A stretch of DNA of 64,000 nt from the NCBI RefSeq assembly GCF_021403115.1, contig NZ_JAJSSH010000009.1, positions 62,001-126,000 of the forward strand. Reading direction: 5' to 3'. Below, one piece after another: positions 1 through 8,244 of the stretch (position 1 is its first letter; every line of letters begins with the position of its first letter). Made by a program: the position numbers and the translations under genes. The notes beneath the pieces were generated by a model. It worked only from the letters and a program-made list of their open reading frames with translations, was not told where the DNA came from and made no database searches. Origin of the DNA: Sphingobium sufflavum (lineage in GTDB: Bacteria > Pseudomonadota > Alphaproteobacteria > Sphingomonadales > Sphingomonadaceae).

Positions 1-558
1 GCGGACGCGGTCGTTGACGCGAACAACTTCGCGCGGGATTTGCTGGTCGCGGCGGATGACGCCCTCGGCCCGGCCCAGGTTGACGACGACATGGCCGAAC
101 TCGACCGACTTGACGACGCCGGTGATGATCTCGCCCACGCGGTCCTTGAACTCTTCATGCTGGCGCTCGCGCTCTGCATCGCGGACCTTCTGGAAGATGA
201 CCTGCTTGGCCGACTGGGCGTCGATGCGGCCCAGGTCGATGGGAGGCAGCGGATCGACGATGAAGTCACCGACGACGGCGCCCTTTTGCAGCTTGTTCGC
301 CGCCTTGACGTCAACCTGCTTGAAATAATCCTCGACCGCCTCGACCACTTCCACGACGCGCCACAGGCGCAGGTCGCCGGTTTCCGGGTCCAGCTTGGCG
401 CGAATGTCATTTTCCGCACCGTAACGGGCACGGGCGGCGCGCTGGATCGCGTCCTCCATCGCCTCGATGACGATCGCCTTGTCGATCATCTTCTCCGACG
501 CGACGTTGCTCGCGATCGCCAGCAGCTCAGCCCGGTTTGCAGAAATGGCGTTGGCCAT
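1..558 (-). CDS. nusA: Transcription termination/antitermination factor NusA (N-terminal part; runs off the window)
   Basis: NusA binds RNA polymerase and nascent RNA and modulates pausing, termination and antitermination. The ATG is at 558 and the frame stays open to position 1, giving the first 186 codons. The N-terminal RNA-polymerase-binding domain covers about residues 1-130, and an S1 RNA-binding domain begins near residue 135 (GEIITGVVKSVEFGHVVVNL). The gene starts 2 bases after the rimP stop, the conserved rimP-nusA order. The KH domains and C-terminus lie outside the window. Confidence 0.95.
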   Translation of the reverse strand, partial: MANAISANRAELLAIASNVASEKMIDKAIVIEAMEDAIQRAARARYGAENDIRAKLDPETGDLRLWRVVEVVEAVEDYFKQVDVKAANKLQKGAVVGDFIVDPLPPIDLGRIDAQSAKQVIFQKVRDAERERQHEEFKDRVGEIITGVVKSVEFGHVVVNLGRAEGVIRRDQQIPREVVRVNDRVR

Positions 559-560
559 GG

Positions 561-1103
561 TCAGTCTCTCTGTTCTTCGGTTTGAATATGGTCGGCACCC
601 TCGGCAGAGAGCGGCACGGTAGCAGAAATCAGGCGGTCGGTCAGCAGCAGCTTGGCCGTCGCAATATCGGCGAAAGGCACGGACACGCGACCCGCCTTGG
701 GATCGTCGAGCAAAACCGAGTCGCCGTCCACCCCGGCAAGGTCGGACTTATACTGCTTGCGCCCGTTGGCGTCGGCCTCGGCCAGGTTGATCCGCGCCTC
801 ATGCCCGACCCAATCCGCATAATCCCGCAGGCGGGTGAGCGGACGGTCGATGCCGGGCGAACTGACCTCCAGCCGATAAGCCTCGTCGATGGGATCGCGG
901 CCTTCCGCCTCCAGCGCATCGACCAGATCGGAGATGCGGCGCGACAGGGCGGCGCAATCGTCGATGGTGAGCTGGCGCGTGGCCGGACGTTCCGCCATGA
1001 CCTGCAAGGTGCGATCACCGTCGCCGCCGAACCATGCCACGCGCACGAGATCGAATCCCAGCGCCTGGGCCTCTGGTTCGATAAGCTGCGTCAAGGCGGC
1101 CAT
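561..1103 (-). CDS. rimP: Ribosome maturation factor RimP
   Basis: RimP helps assemble the 30S ribosomal subunit in the cytoplasm. The 180-residue product has the usual family length and the signature LEVSSPGIDRPL near residue 90. The ATG at 1103 (protein starts MAALTQLIEP) fits the family N-terminus; a longer reading from 1286 would add about 60 unrelated residues across the promoter region. A GGAG lies about 14 bases upstream. It leads directly into nusA with a 2-base gap, so the two are very probably one operon. Confidence 0.93.
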   Translation of the reverse strand: MAALTQLIEPEAQALGFDLVRVAWFGGDGDRTLQVMAERPATRQLTIDDCAALSRRISDLVDALEAEGRDPIDEAYRLEVSSPGIDRPLTRLRDYADWVGHEARINLAEADANGRKQYKSDLAGVDGDSVLLDDPKAGRVSVPFADIATAKLLLTDRLISATVPLSAEGADHIQTEEQRD

Positions 1104-1195
1104 ATCCGGCAACCGCGTCTCCCGTGAAAAATGCCAAGCGCCCCTGTCGCCGGAGCCTTTCGGCGCCGACCTGCCATTTTCAACGATGTCAGGAG

Positions 1196-1221
1196 GACGA
1201 CCGCCATATATGGTGGTCGGC
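1196..1221. promoter_or_regulatory. 26-bp imperfect palindrome between rimP and a sugar dehydrogenase gene
   Basis: Two 10-base arms (1196-1205 and 1212-1221) match as inverted repeats at 8 of 10 positions around an ATATAT centre. It sits between the divergent rimP (start 1103) and the dehydrogenase gene (start 1290), where an operator would be expected. The protein that might bind is unknown. Confidence 0.4.
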
Positions 1222-1289
1222 GTCTGTATGCAACCCAATTCGCGCGACCCGCGTTGCGCCCCTATCGCCAGCTCCCGGAGACACAACCC

Positions 1290-2450
1290 ATGCGCGCCAT
1301 TCCCCTGCCCCTCACCCTTGCCCTCCTGCTATGCGGTTGCGGCCAGCCGTGGGATGCGCGGGCGGACAGTCGAGCCGATGGAGGAACACAAAGCACCGCT
1401 GCGCCCTTCACCCGCACACAGGTCGCGGATTTCGATGCCCCCTGGGCAATGGCGTTCCTGCCGGGCGGCGAAATGCTGGTGACGGAAAAGGCGGGGCAGT
1501 TGAAGGCCGTCTCGCCCGATGGCCGGATCGTGCAACTGGTGACGGGCACGCCCAAGGTGGACAGCGCCGGACAGGGCGCTCTGATGGACGTGGTGCCCGC
1601 CCCCGATTTCGCAAAGAGCCAGCGCCTCTACCTGAGCTGGTCCGAGGCGGGCGAAGGCGGCAAGGGTGTCGTGCTGGCCACCGCAACCCTGGCGCGGGAC
1701 GGTGAAGAGGGGTCGCCGCGCCTCAAGGATCTGAAACCGATCTTTCGCGCTGCCCCGCTAGTGTCGGGCAATGGCCATTATTCGGGACGGATCGCCTTTG
1801 CGCCTGATGGCCAGCATCTGTTCTTTACGGCGGGCGAGCGGCAGGCCTTCACACCGGCGCAAGACCCCAGGGCGACGCTGGGCAAGGTGTTGCGCCTCAA
1901 CCTCGACGGCACGGCGGCGGCGGGTAATCCGCTGGCGGCGAAGGGCTTTCATCCCGCCGTCTGGTCCTATGGCCATCGCAACCTGCTGGGCATCGCCTTC
2001 GATGCCAAGGGACGCCTGTGGGAGCAGGAGATGGGGCCGAAGGGCGGCGACGAGATCAACCTGATACAGCCGGGCCGCAACTATGGCTGGCCCAATGCCT
2101 CCAACGGCAGCCATTATGATGGCCGCGACATTCCCGACCATAAGGCAGGCGACGGCTATGAAGCGCCGAAGCTGTGGTGGAACCCGTCCATCTCGCCGGG
2201 CGGGCTGCTCTATTACGACGGGGCGATGTTCCCGGCGTGGAAAGGGTCGCTGTTCCTGGGCGCCCTGTCGGGCAAGGCGCTGATCCGCGTCGCCCTCGAC
2301 GGGGAAGCGGCGCGCAAGGCCAACCAGTGGGACATGGGCTTTCGCGTGCGCGACGTGGAACAGGGACCGGACGGCGCCCTCTGGGTGCTGGAGGATGGCG
2401 GACAAGGCAGCCAGGGGCGGCTGTGGAAGCTGACGCCGCCGGAGAAGTGA
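1290..2450 (+). CDS. PQQ-dependent sugar dehydrogenase-like lipoprotein (glucose/sorbosone dehydrogenase family)
   Basis: This 386-residue protein belongs to the soluble aldose sugar dehydrogenase/YliI family, six-bladed beta-propellers that oxidise aldoses with PQQ in the periplasm. The N-terminus (MRAIPLPLTLALLLCGCGQ) is a lipoprotein signal with a candidate lipid-bearing Cys near residue 15-17. Family motifs include FDAPWAMAFLPGGEMLVTEK, a GHYSGRIAFAPDG stretch and WSYGHRNLLGIAFD, followed by EMGPKGGDEIN. The ATG at 1290 has GGAG 9 bases upstream. The exact sugar substrate, and whether the strain makes PQQ, cannot be read here. Confidence 0.85.
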   Translation: MRAIPLPLTLALLLCGCGQPWDARADSRADGGTQSTAAPFTRTQVADFDAPWAMAFLPGGEMLVTEKAGQLKAVSPDGRIVQLVTGTPKVDSAGQGALMDVVPAPDFAKSQRLYLSWSEAGEGGKGVVLATATLARDGEEGSPRLKDLKPIFRAAPLVSGNGHYSGRIAFAPDGQHLFFTAGERQAFTPAQDPRATLGKVLRLNLDGTAAAGNPLAAKGFHPAVWSYGHRNLLGIAFDAKGRLWEQEMGPKGGDEINLIQPGRNYGWPNASNGSHYDGRDIPDHKAGDGYEAPKLWWNPSISPGGLLYYDGAMFPAWKGSLFLGALSGKALIRVALDGEAARKANQWDMGFRVRDVEQGPDGALWVLEDGGQGSQGRLWKLTPPEK

Positions 2451-2685
2451 GGCGCGGGATGCCCCTATCCGGCCGTAGCCCCGCCCCCGTTTCCTGACCG
2501 GCACCCTGTTATCAGGGCAAAGCGTCATAACGGATCAGGGTTCGGGGTGACGGTCGGGCATGAGGCTACACCACCCGGCATCATACCGCACAACCGGAAT
2601 GCTCACGCAGCAGGACGTCGGCACCGGGGCATCCGTCGCCCGGTACGACAACACCCCGGATGCAGGCTTCACCTACCCCCGTGCT

Positions 2686-4011
2686 TCAGTCGAACTCCCA
2701 CGCCCGCTCGCCATGGCTGGAGATATCCAGCCCCTCGCGCTCCGCATCCAGCGAGACACGCATCGGCGCGATGACCGCGACGATCAGGCTGATCGCCAGC
2801 GTCACCACGGCGGACCACAGTGCCACAGCGCCCACGCCCACCGCCTGCGCCACGAATTGCGAGGTGGCGTTCGCGCCGCCCTCATAACCCGCACCGCCCA
2901 GCGCGGCGCTGGCAAAGGGGGCCAGCAGCAGCGAGCCAACGATGCCGCCAACGCCATGCACCGCGAACACGTCCAGCGAGTCGTCGATATGCCATTTGTG
3001 GCGGACGAGGATGACCACGCCGAAACAGACCAGCGCGCCGATCACGCCCAGCGCCATCGCGCCCAGCGGCCCGACCATGCCGGCCGCCGGCGTCACCGTG
3101 GCAAGTCCCGCGATCGCGCCGGTGGCGATGCCGACCGTCGTCGCGCGGCCCAGCTTGATCCGCTCCACCGCGATCCAGGTGAGCGCCGCCGAGCAGGCCG
3201 CGAAATGGGTGTTGAGCATCGCGCTCGACGCGCCATCGCCCGCGCCCAGCGCCGATCCGCCGTTGAAACCGAACCAGCCGACCCACAACATGCCCGCCCC
3301 AACCATGGTCAGCGCCGGGCTGTGCGGCAGGATCAGCTTTTGCGGGAAGCCGTTGCGCCGTCCGATCAGCAGCGCAATGACCAGCGAGGACACGCCCGCT
3401 GTGGTGTGCACGACGATGCCGCCCGCGAAATCCAGCGTGCCCAATTGCGCAAGCCAGCCGCCGCCCCACACCCAATGAGCGACGGGCGCATAGACCAGCA
3501 GCGACCAAAGCGCGGAAAAGCCGAGCAGCCAGCCGAAGCGGACACGCTCCACAAAGGTGCCGATCATCAGCGCGGGGGTGATGATGGCGAACATCATCTG
3601 GAACAGGGCGAAGGTGGATTCAGGCACCGTCATCCCCTCCCGCAGCAGAGCGAGGTTGGACAGGCCGACGTTCAGCGCGCCGCCTGTCCACGCCGTACCG
3701 GGCGCAAAGGCGATGGAATAGCCGACCAGCCCCCACAGGAGCGAGGCGACCGCCGCCACCGCGAAACAGTGCATCATCACCGACAACAGGTTACGCGCCC
3801 GCACGAGGCCGCCATAGAAAAGCGCAAGGCCGGGCAAGGTCATGAACAGGACCAGCGCGGACGCGGCCAGCATCCAGGCGGTATCGCCGCTATCGGGCAC
3901 CAGCGTCGCCGCCTGATCCTGCGCCAGCGCGGGCGCCGCCAGCGTGGCGCCCACGAGGAGGAAAGCGGCGCGCATCCCGCTGCGCGTCAAAGCCAAAGCG
4001 TCCCGAATCAT
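2686..4011 (-). CDS. amt: Ammonium transporter (Amt/MEP family)
   Basis: The 441-residue inner-membrane protein would conduct ammonium/ammonia. It has a cleavable-type signal (ends APALAQ) followed by about eleven hydrophobic segments. Family landmarks are LFYGGLVRARN, the outer-vestibule/pore stretch FQMMFAIITPALMIG, and two pore histidines in HTTAG and FAVHGVGGIVG. The start at 4011 is chosen because GGGGGA lies 5 bases upstream; an internal ATG at 3975 is possible. Unusually, no glnK/PII gene adjoins it, although the two are often paired. Confidence 0.93.
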   Translation of the reverse strand: MIRDALALTRSGMRAAFLLVGATLAAPALAQDQAATLVPDSGDTAWMLAASALVLFMTLPGLALFYGGLVRARNLLSVMMHCFAVAAVASLLWGLVGYSIAFAPGTAWTGGALNVGLSNLALLREGMTVPESTFALFQMMFAIITPALMIGTFVERVRFGWLLGFSALWSLLVYAPVAHWVWGGGWLAQLGTLDFAGGIVVHTTAGVSSLVIALLIGRRNGFPQKLILPHSPALTMVGAGMLWVGWFGFNGGSALGAGDGASSAMLNTHFAACSAALTWIAVERIKLGRATTVGIATGAIAGLATVTPAAGMVGPLGAMALGVIGALVCFGVVILVRHKWHIDDSLDVFAVHGVGGIVGSLLLAPFASAALGGAGYEGGANATSQFVAQAVGVGAVALWSAVVTLAISLIVAVIAPMRVSLDAEREGLDISSHGERAWEFD

Positions 4012-4067
4012 ACATCCCCCACAGCGCATCCCGCCCCGTCCTTAATCGGGGGCGTGTCGCAAAATGA

Positions 4068-5066
4068 TTAAGCCCAGCCTTCCAGCACCTGATCCGGGGG
4101 CCGGTCGCCGCCCACCCACAGACGGATATTGGTGATGACCCGGGTGCCCATGTCGTCGCGCCCCTCGAAGGTCGCGGACCCCATGTGGGGCAGCAGCACG
4201 ACGTTGGCGAGCGCGAGGAGACGCGGATCGACCGCCGGTTCATGATTATAGACGTCGAGACCCGCACCCGCGATGCGGCCCTGCTCCAGCGCGCCGATCA
4301 GCGCGTCCTCGACCGTGATCTCGCCGCGCGAGGTGTTGATGAGATAGGCGCTGCTCTTCATCAGGGCCACGCGGCGCGCGTCGATCAGCCCCTCTGTCTG
4401 CTCCGTATGAGGACAGTGGATGGAGACGATGTCGGCCTGTGCCAGCAGCGTGTCGAGATCGGTATGATAGACGGCGTCCGTCTCCGCCTCCACCGCCGAG
4501 GGCAGCCGGTGGCGATTGTGATAGCCGATGGTGAGGCCAAAGGCGCGCGCGCGCCGTGCGACCGCCTGCCCGATCCGTCCCATGCCGACGATGCCCAGCA
4601 TCTTGCCGCCGATGCGGTGACCCAGCATGGCGGACGGCCCCCAGCCGCTCCAGGCGCCGGACCGCACCAGCTTCTCACCCTCCGCCAGACGGCGCGGTAC
4701 GGACAGGATCAGCGCCATCGTCATGTCGGCGGTATCGTCGGTCAGTACGCCCGGCGTGTTGGTGACGATGATGTCGTGCGCCCGCGCGGCGTGCAGGTCG
4801 ATATGATCGACGCCATTGCCGAAATTGGCGATCAACTGGAGCCGCTCCGCCGCCGCCGCAATCAGGCCCGCGTCAATCTCGTCCGTGATGGTGGGGACGA
4901 GCACGTCGCAGGCTCGCATCGCCTCCGCCATGCGCTGACTGTCGAACGGCGTGTCGGTGACGTTGAACTGCACATCGAACAGCGACGCCATCCGATGCTC
5001 GACCGCCGCCGGGAGACGCCGGGTGACGATGATGCGGGGGGTCGATGGACGAACGCGCTTTGGCAT
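4068..5066 (-). CDS. D-isomer-specific 2-hydroxyacid dehydrogenase (glyoxylate/hydroxypyruvate reductase-like)
   Basis: This cytoplasmic NAD(P)H oxidoreductase of 332 residues interconverts 2-oxo acids and D-2-hydroxy acids. The nucleotide-binding motif GIVGMGRIGQ lies near residue 155. The catalytic triad is visible as Arg in NTSRGE, Glu in DVYNHEP and His in LLPHMGSAT. The ATG at 5066 gives a normal family N-terminus (MPKRVRPSTPRIIVTRRLP); the Shine-Dalgarno is weak. It diverges from the secreted SH3 gene across 129 bases. Substrate is not determinable from sequence; glyoxylate or hydroxypyruvate is the usual inference. Confidence 0.87.
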   Translation of the reverse strand: MPKRVRPSTPRIIVTRRLPAAVEHRMASLFDVQFNVTDTPFDSQRMAEAMRACDVLVPTITDEIDAGLIAAAAERLQLIANFGNGVDHIDLHAARAHDIIVTNTPGVLTDDTADMTMALILSVPRRLAEGEKLVRSGAWSGWGPSAMLGHRIGGKMLGIVGMGRIGQAVARRARAFGLTIGYHNRHRLPSAVEAETDAVYHTDLDTLLAQADIVSIHCPHTEQTEGLIDARRVALMKSSAYLINTSRGEITVEDALIGALEQGRIAGAGLDVYNHEPAVDPRLLALANVVLLPHMGSATFEGRDDMGTRVITNIRLWVGGDRPPDQVLEGWA

Positions 5067-5195
5067 GAGGCGGACTTCGTTCAAGGCCGGAAAAAGGTCA
5101 AGCCCCATTGGCCATTCCTGCCACATCACGCGCCCATCGTCGTCGCCCCTCTGTCGATGGTTGAAGCGGGCCGGGCGTCGTGGCAAGGGGAAGCG

Positions 5196-5696
5196 ATGAT
5201 GGCCCTCCCCCTTCGATCCGGCGTGAAATTCCTGTGTTGCGCGGCATTGGCGCTGGCCTTGCCCGCCGTCGCCCCCACACCCGCCACGGCGCAGGCCCAG
5301 AAAAAGCTGCCCTATTGGGTCGCGATTTCGAAGGATGAGGCGCGGATGCGCGTCGGCCCCAGCATGGATTATCCCGCCAACTGGATTTATCGCCGCAAGA
5401 ACCTGCCGCTCAAGGTGATAGAGGTCTATCCCAACTGGCGCAGGATCGAAGACCCGGACGGCACCAAGGGATGGATGCATGTGCGGCTGCTGAAGGATGA
5501 CCGCACCGCCATCGTCATCGGCGAGACCGTCGCCCTGCGCGCCGACCCGTCGAACAGCGCCCGTGCCCTCTATCGCGCCGAGCCGGGCGTCGTCGGCCGC
5601 GTGACCGATTGCGACGATGGCTGGTGCATGTTCGACGTCCACGGCCAGCGCGGCTATATCCCCACCCGCAACCTGTGGGGCGCGACCAGCGAATAG
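5196..5696 (+). CDS. Secreted bacterial SH3-domain protein
   Basis: The 166-residue product starts with a signal peptide (hydrophobic 10-28, ending ATAQA). Two SH3-like repeats follow: one around WVAISKDEARMRVGPSMDYP and one around VALRADPSNSARALYRAEPG. Such domains typically bind cell-wall glycans or ligands in the periplasm. AAGGGGAA precedes the ATG at 5196; the adjacent ATG at 5199 is an alternative. It stands alone, 61 bases before the ABC exporter genes. Ligand and role are unknown. Confidence 0.8.
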   Translation: MMALPLRSGVKFLCCAALALALPAVAPTPATAQAQKKLPYWVAISKDEARMRVGPSMDYPANWIYRRKNLPLKVIEVYPNWRRIEDPDGTKGWMHVRLLKDDRTAIVIGETVALRADPSNSARALYRAEPGVVGRVTDCDDGWCMFDVHGQRGYIPTRNLWGATSE

Positions 5697-5757
5697 AGGG
5701 CCATCAGGGCGGCGGGCGTTCGTAATCGCTTAGGACCTGGCCGGTAAGACGGGAGCC

Positions 5758-6735
5758 ATGAGCATGACGCCCCCTGCCCCATCCAGCGCATCCGCCATCG
5801 TCGCGGAGGGACTGGTCAAGGATTTCAACGGCTTTCGCGCCGTCGACCATATCGACCTGACCGTGCCCGCGGGCAGCATCTTCGGCATCCTCGGTCCCAA
5901 TGGCGCGGGCAAGACGACGACGCTGCGCATGTTGCTGGGCATCATCGACCCGGATGAGGGGCGCTGCACCCTGCTGGGCCATGACCGCCCGCTGTCGGTG
6001 GCGAAACAGGTCGGCTATCTGCCGGAGGAGCGCGGTCTCTATCCGTCGATGACAGCGGGGGAGGCGATCGCCTTCATGGGTGCGCTGCGCGGTCTGCCGC
6101 TGGCGGAGGGGCGTCGCCGCGCCCGCGACCTGATGGAGGGGCATGGCCTCGGCTACGCGCTGAAGCGGCAGGTCCGGCAATTGTCCAAGGGGATGGCGCA
6201 AACAGTCCAGCTCCTCGGCACCATCGTCCATGAGCCGCGCCTCATCATCCTCGACGAGCCTTTTTCCGGCCTCGACGCGCTGAACCAACAGAGGCTGGAG
6301 GAGATGATCCGGGCGCAGGCCGCCAACGGCGTCACCATCATCTTTTCCACCCATGTCATCGCCCATGCAGAACGGCTGTGCGAGGACATTGCGATCATCG
6401 CGGGCGGCAAGGTGCCCTTTGCGGGGCCGGTGGAGGAAGCGCGCAATCGGCTGCGCCCGCGCGTGCGGCTGGAAACCCGCGCGGCGGATGGGCCATGGCG
6501 CGCCGCCCTGCCCCCCGGCACGGTGCCGCAGGGCCGCCACTGGCGTTTCGACCTGCCCGAACAGGGCGTCGAGCCATTGCTGAAGGCGCTGATCGAGGGG
6601 GAGGCCGGCATCATGTCCCTCTCCATCGAGCGGCCCGGCCTGCACGATGCCTTTGTCGCCATCGCCGGGGCCTCGGCCGCCGCCGATCTGGCGCGCACCA
6701 GCGGATCGCAGAACGCAGCGGAGGCACGGCCATGA
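5758..6735 (+). CDS. ABC transporter ATP-binding protein (NatA/DrrA-like exporter)
   Basis: The ATPase subunit of a two-gene ABC exporter, 325 residues. Walker A is GPNGAGKTT (residues 46-54), the signature is LSKGM, Walker B is LIILDEPFSGLD, and the switch His sits in FSTHV. A C-terminal extension after residue 220 resembles the domain seen in NatA-type proteins. The stop overlaps the start of the permease gene as ATGA, so the two are translationally coupled. The exported substrate (Na+, drug or lipid) cannot be told from sequence. Confidence 0.88.
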   Translation: MSMTPPAPSSASAIVAEGLVKDFNGFRAVDHIDLTVPAGSIFGILGPNGAGKTTTLRMLLGIIDPDEGRCTLLGHDRPLSVAKQVGYLPEERGLYPSMTAGEAIAFMGALRGLPLAEGRRRARDLMEGHGLGYALKRQVRQLSKGMAQTVQLLGTIVHEPRLIILDEPFSGLDALNQQRLEEMIRAQAANGVTIIFSTHVIAHAERLCEDIAIIAGGKVPFAGPVEEARNRLRPRVRLETRAADGPWRAALPPGTVPQGRHWRFDLPEQGVEPLLKALIEGEAGIMSLSIERPGLHDAFVAIAGASAAADLARTSGSQNAAEARP

Positions 6736-7958
6736 ATGAGATCGTGCGCGCCGCACTGGTCATAGCCCGCCGCGACTTTACCGCGCTGGTCCGGTCAAAG
6801 GCCTTTATTTTTTTCCTGCTGACGCCGATCGTCATGCTAGTCGTGGCGGTCGCCGCAGGCGGGATCGGCGCGCGCATGGCGAAGCCGCCCGCTACCCCGG
6901 TCGTCGCCGTGCTCATGCCCAGCGACGACAGCGCCCGCCTGATTGCGGCACGCCAACGGCTGGACGAAGCGGTGGACGGCCTGCCCGCACTGGAGGCCGT
7001 CCGCACGGCCACGAGTGCGGAGTCCCTGCTGCGTGGGAGCAACCCTCCAGTGGCGGTCCTGTCCGGCACGCTCGACGCGCCGCGCCTGTCCAGCGACGGC
7101 GAAGGGGCACGGCATTGGCCTGACCGGGTACGGCTGATCCTCGATCAGGCGCGACACGATGCGGATTATCGCCGGGTCGCGCTGGACGTCCGCACCATCG
7201 CCCTGCCCGCCACGCCCGCCGCCGACGCGGAGGTCGACCGGAGCACGACCGCGCAAATGGGGCAAATGGCGCTGTTCCTGACCACCATGTTGCTGGCGGG
7301 CATGGTCCTGTCAAATCTGGTGGAGGAGAAGACCAACAAGATCATCGAGATACTGGCCGCCAGCATCCCCATGGAGTCCATCTTCCTGGGCAAGTTGTTC
7401 GCGATGCTGGCCATGGCGTTGATCGCCATTGCGGCATGGGCGGCGTTCGGGGCGGCCATCGGCCTGGCGGCGGGGTCCGCCCTGCCCAGCCTGCCGCCGC
7501 CCGCCGTGGGATGGCCAGTCTTCATCCTGCTCGGCATCCTCTATTTCTCGACCGCCTATCTGCTGTTCGGCTCCCTCTACCTCGGCATCGGTGCGATGGC
7601 CGCCACGGTACGGGAGGTGCAGACGCTCGCCATGCCGGTCAACATGGGGCAGTTGGGCGTCTTCCTCTTCGCCAGCTATGCCGTGACCCATATCGGCGAC
7701 GGGGTAGAGATGGCAGCCTGCATCATTCCGTTCAGTTCGCCCTTCGCCGCGCTGGCCCGCGCCGCGCAGGCGCCGGACATCTGGCCGCACCTGGTCCTGC
7801 TGCTGTGGCAGGGGCTGTGCACCTGGGCGATCATCCGCATCGGCACGACATTGTTCCGGCGCAATGTGCTGAAGTCCGGCGGGGGCAGGCGGCGGCGCAA
7901 GGCCACGCGCGCGGGCGCTGGCGGACAAGGGCAAGTGGATCGTTCGGGGCCATCATAG
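6732..7958 (+). CDS. ABC-2 type permease (NatB-like)
   Basis: Membrane partner of the preceding ATPase, 408 residues. One transmembrane segment at about 20-45 is followed by a large extracytoplasmic domain (about 50-175) and then five or six membrane segments, the NatB/ABC-2 layout. The conserved stretch NLVEEKTNKIIEILAASIP at about 195-215 is typical of this family. The ATG at 6732 overlaps the previous stop (ATGA). The tail is rich in Arg, Lys and Gly. Function depends on the unknown exporter substrate. Confidence 0.86.
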   Translation: MNEIVRAALVIARRDFTALVRSKAFIFFLLTPIVMLVVAVAAGGIGARMAKPPATPVVAVLMPSDDSARLIAARQRLDEAVDGLPALEAVRTATSAESLLRGSNPPVAVLSGTLDAPRLSSDGEGARHWPDRVRLILDQARHDADYRRVALDVRTIALPATPAADAEVDRSTTAQMGQMALFLTTMLLAGMVLSNLVEEKTNKIIEILAASIPMESIFLGKLFAMLAMALIAIAAWAAFGAAIGLAAGSALPSLPPPAVGWPVFILLGILYFSTAYLLFGSLYLGIGAMAATVREVQTLAMPVNMGQLGVFLFASYAVTHIGDGVEMAACIIPFSSPFAALARAAQAPDIWPHLVLLLWQGLCTWAIIRIGTTLFRRNVLKSGGGRRRRKATRAGAGGQGQVDRSGPS

Positions 7959-8039
7959 CGGGGGCAGAACAAGTGACTTGCGGAACCGGGCGCAGCCGTG
8001 CTCCAAGTCCAAGTCACAGCAAGGACCGAGGAAAAGCCG

Positions 8040-8228
8040 ATGAACCCGTGGACACACAGAGCCATCCTGCTTTTCTTCATGATCCAGATGCTGTTCCAGA
8101 CCATATTATCGTCGAGAGTGACCGAAGAGGTCCGGTGGAACCTCTACTGGATATTCTTCGGTATGGCGTCAGTCGCCCTGTTAGACTTCATTATCGGCAA
8201 GCTGCGGGCGAAGCGCACGTCCGCCTGA
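8040..8228 (+). CDS. Small two-helix membrane protein, unknown function
   Basis: A 62-residue protein with two hydrophobic segments (about 8-24 and 33-52) and a basic tail (KLRAKRTSA). The ATG at 8040 is preceded by GAGGAAAAG. It is convergent with edd, 16 bases from its stop, and 81 bases after the exporter permease. I do not recognise the family; a small inner-membrane protein is all that can be said. Confidence 0.6.
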   Translation: MNPWTHRAILLFFMIQMLFQTILSSRVTEEVRWNLYWIFFGMASVALLDFIIGKLRAKRTSA

Positions 8229-8244
8229 GCAGCCTGCCCCCGCC

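Noticed and set aside
2560..4071. A 503-codon open frame on the plus strand
   Set aside because: Antisense to the ammonium transporter; composition is Arg/His/Gln-rich with no domain.
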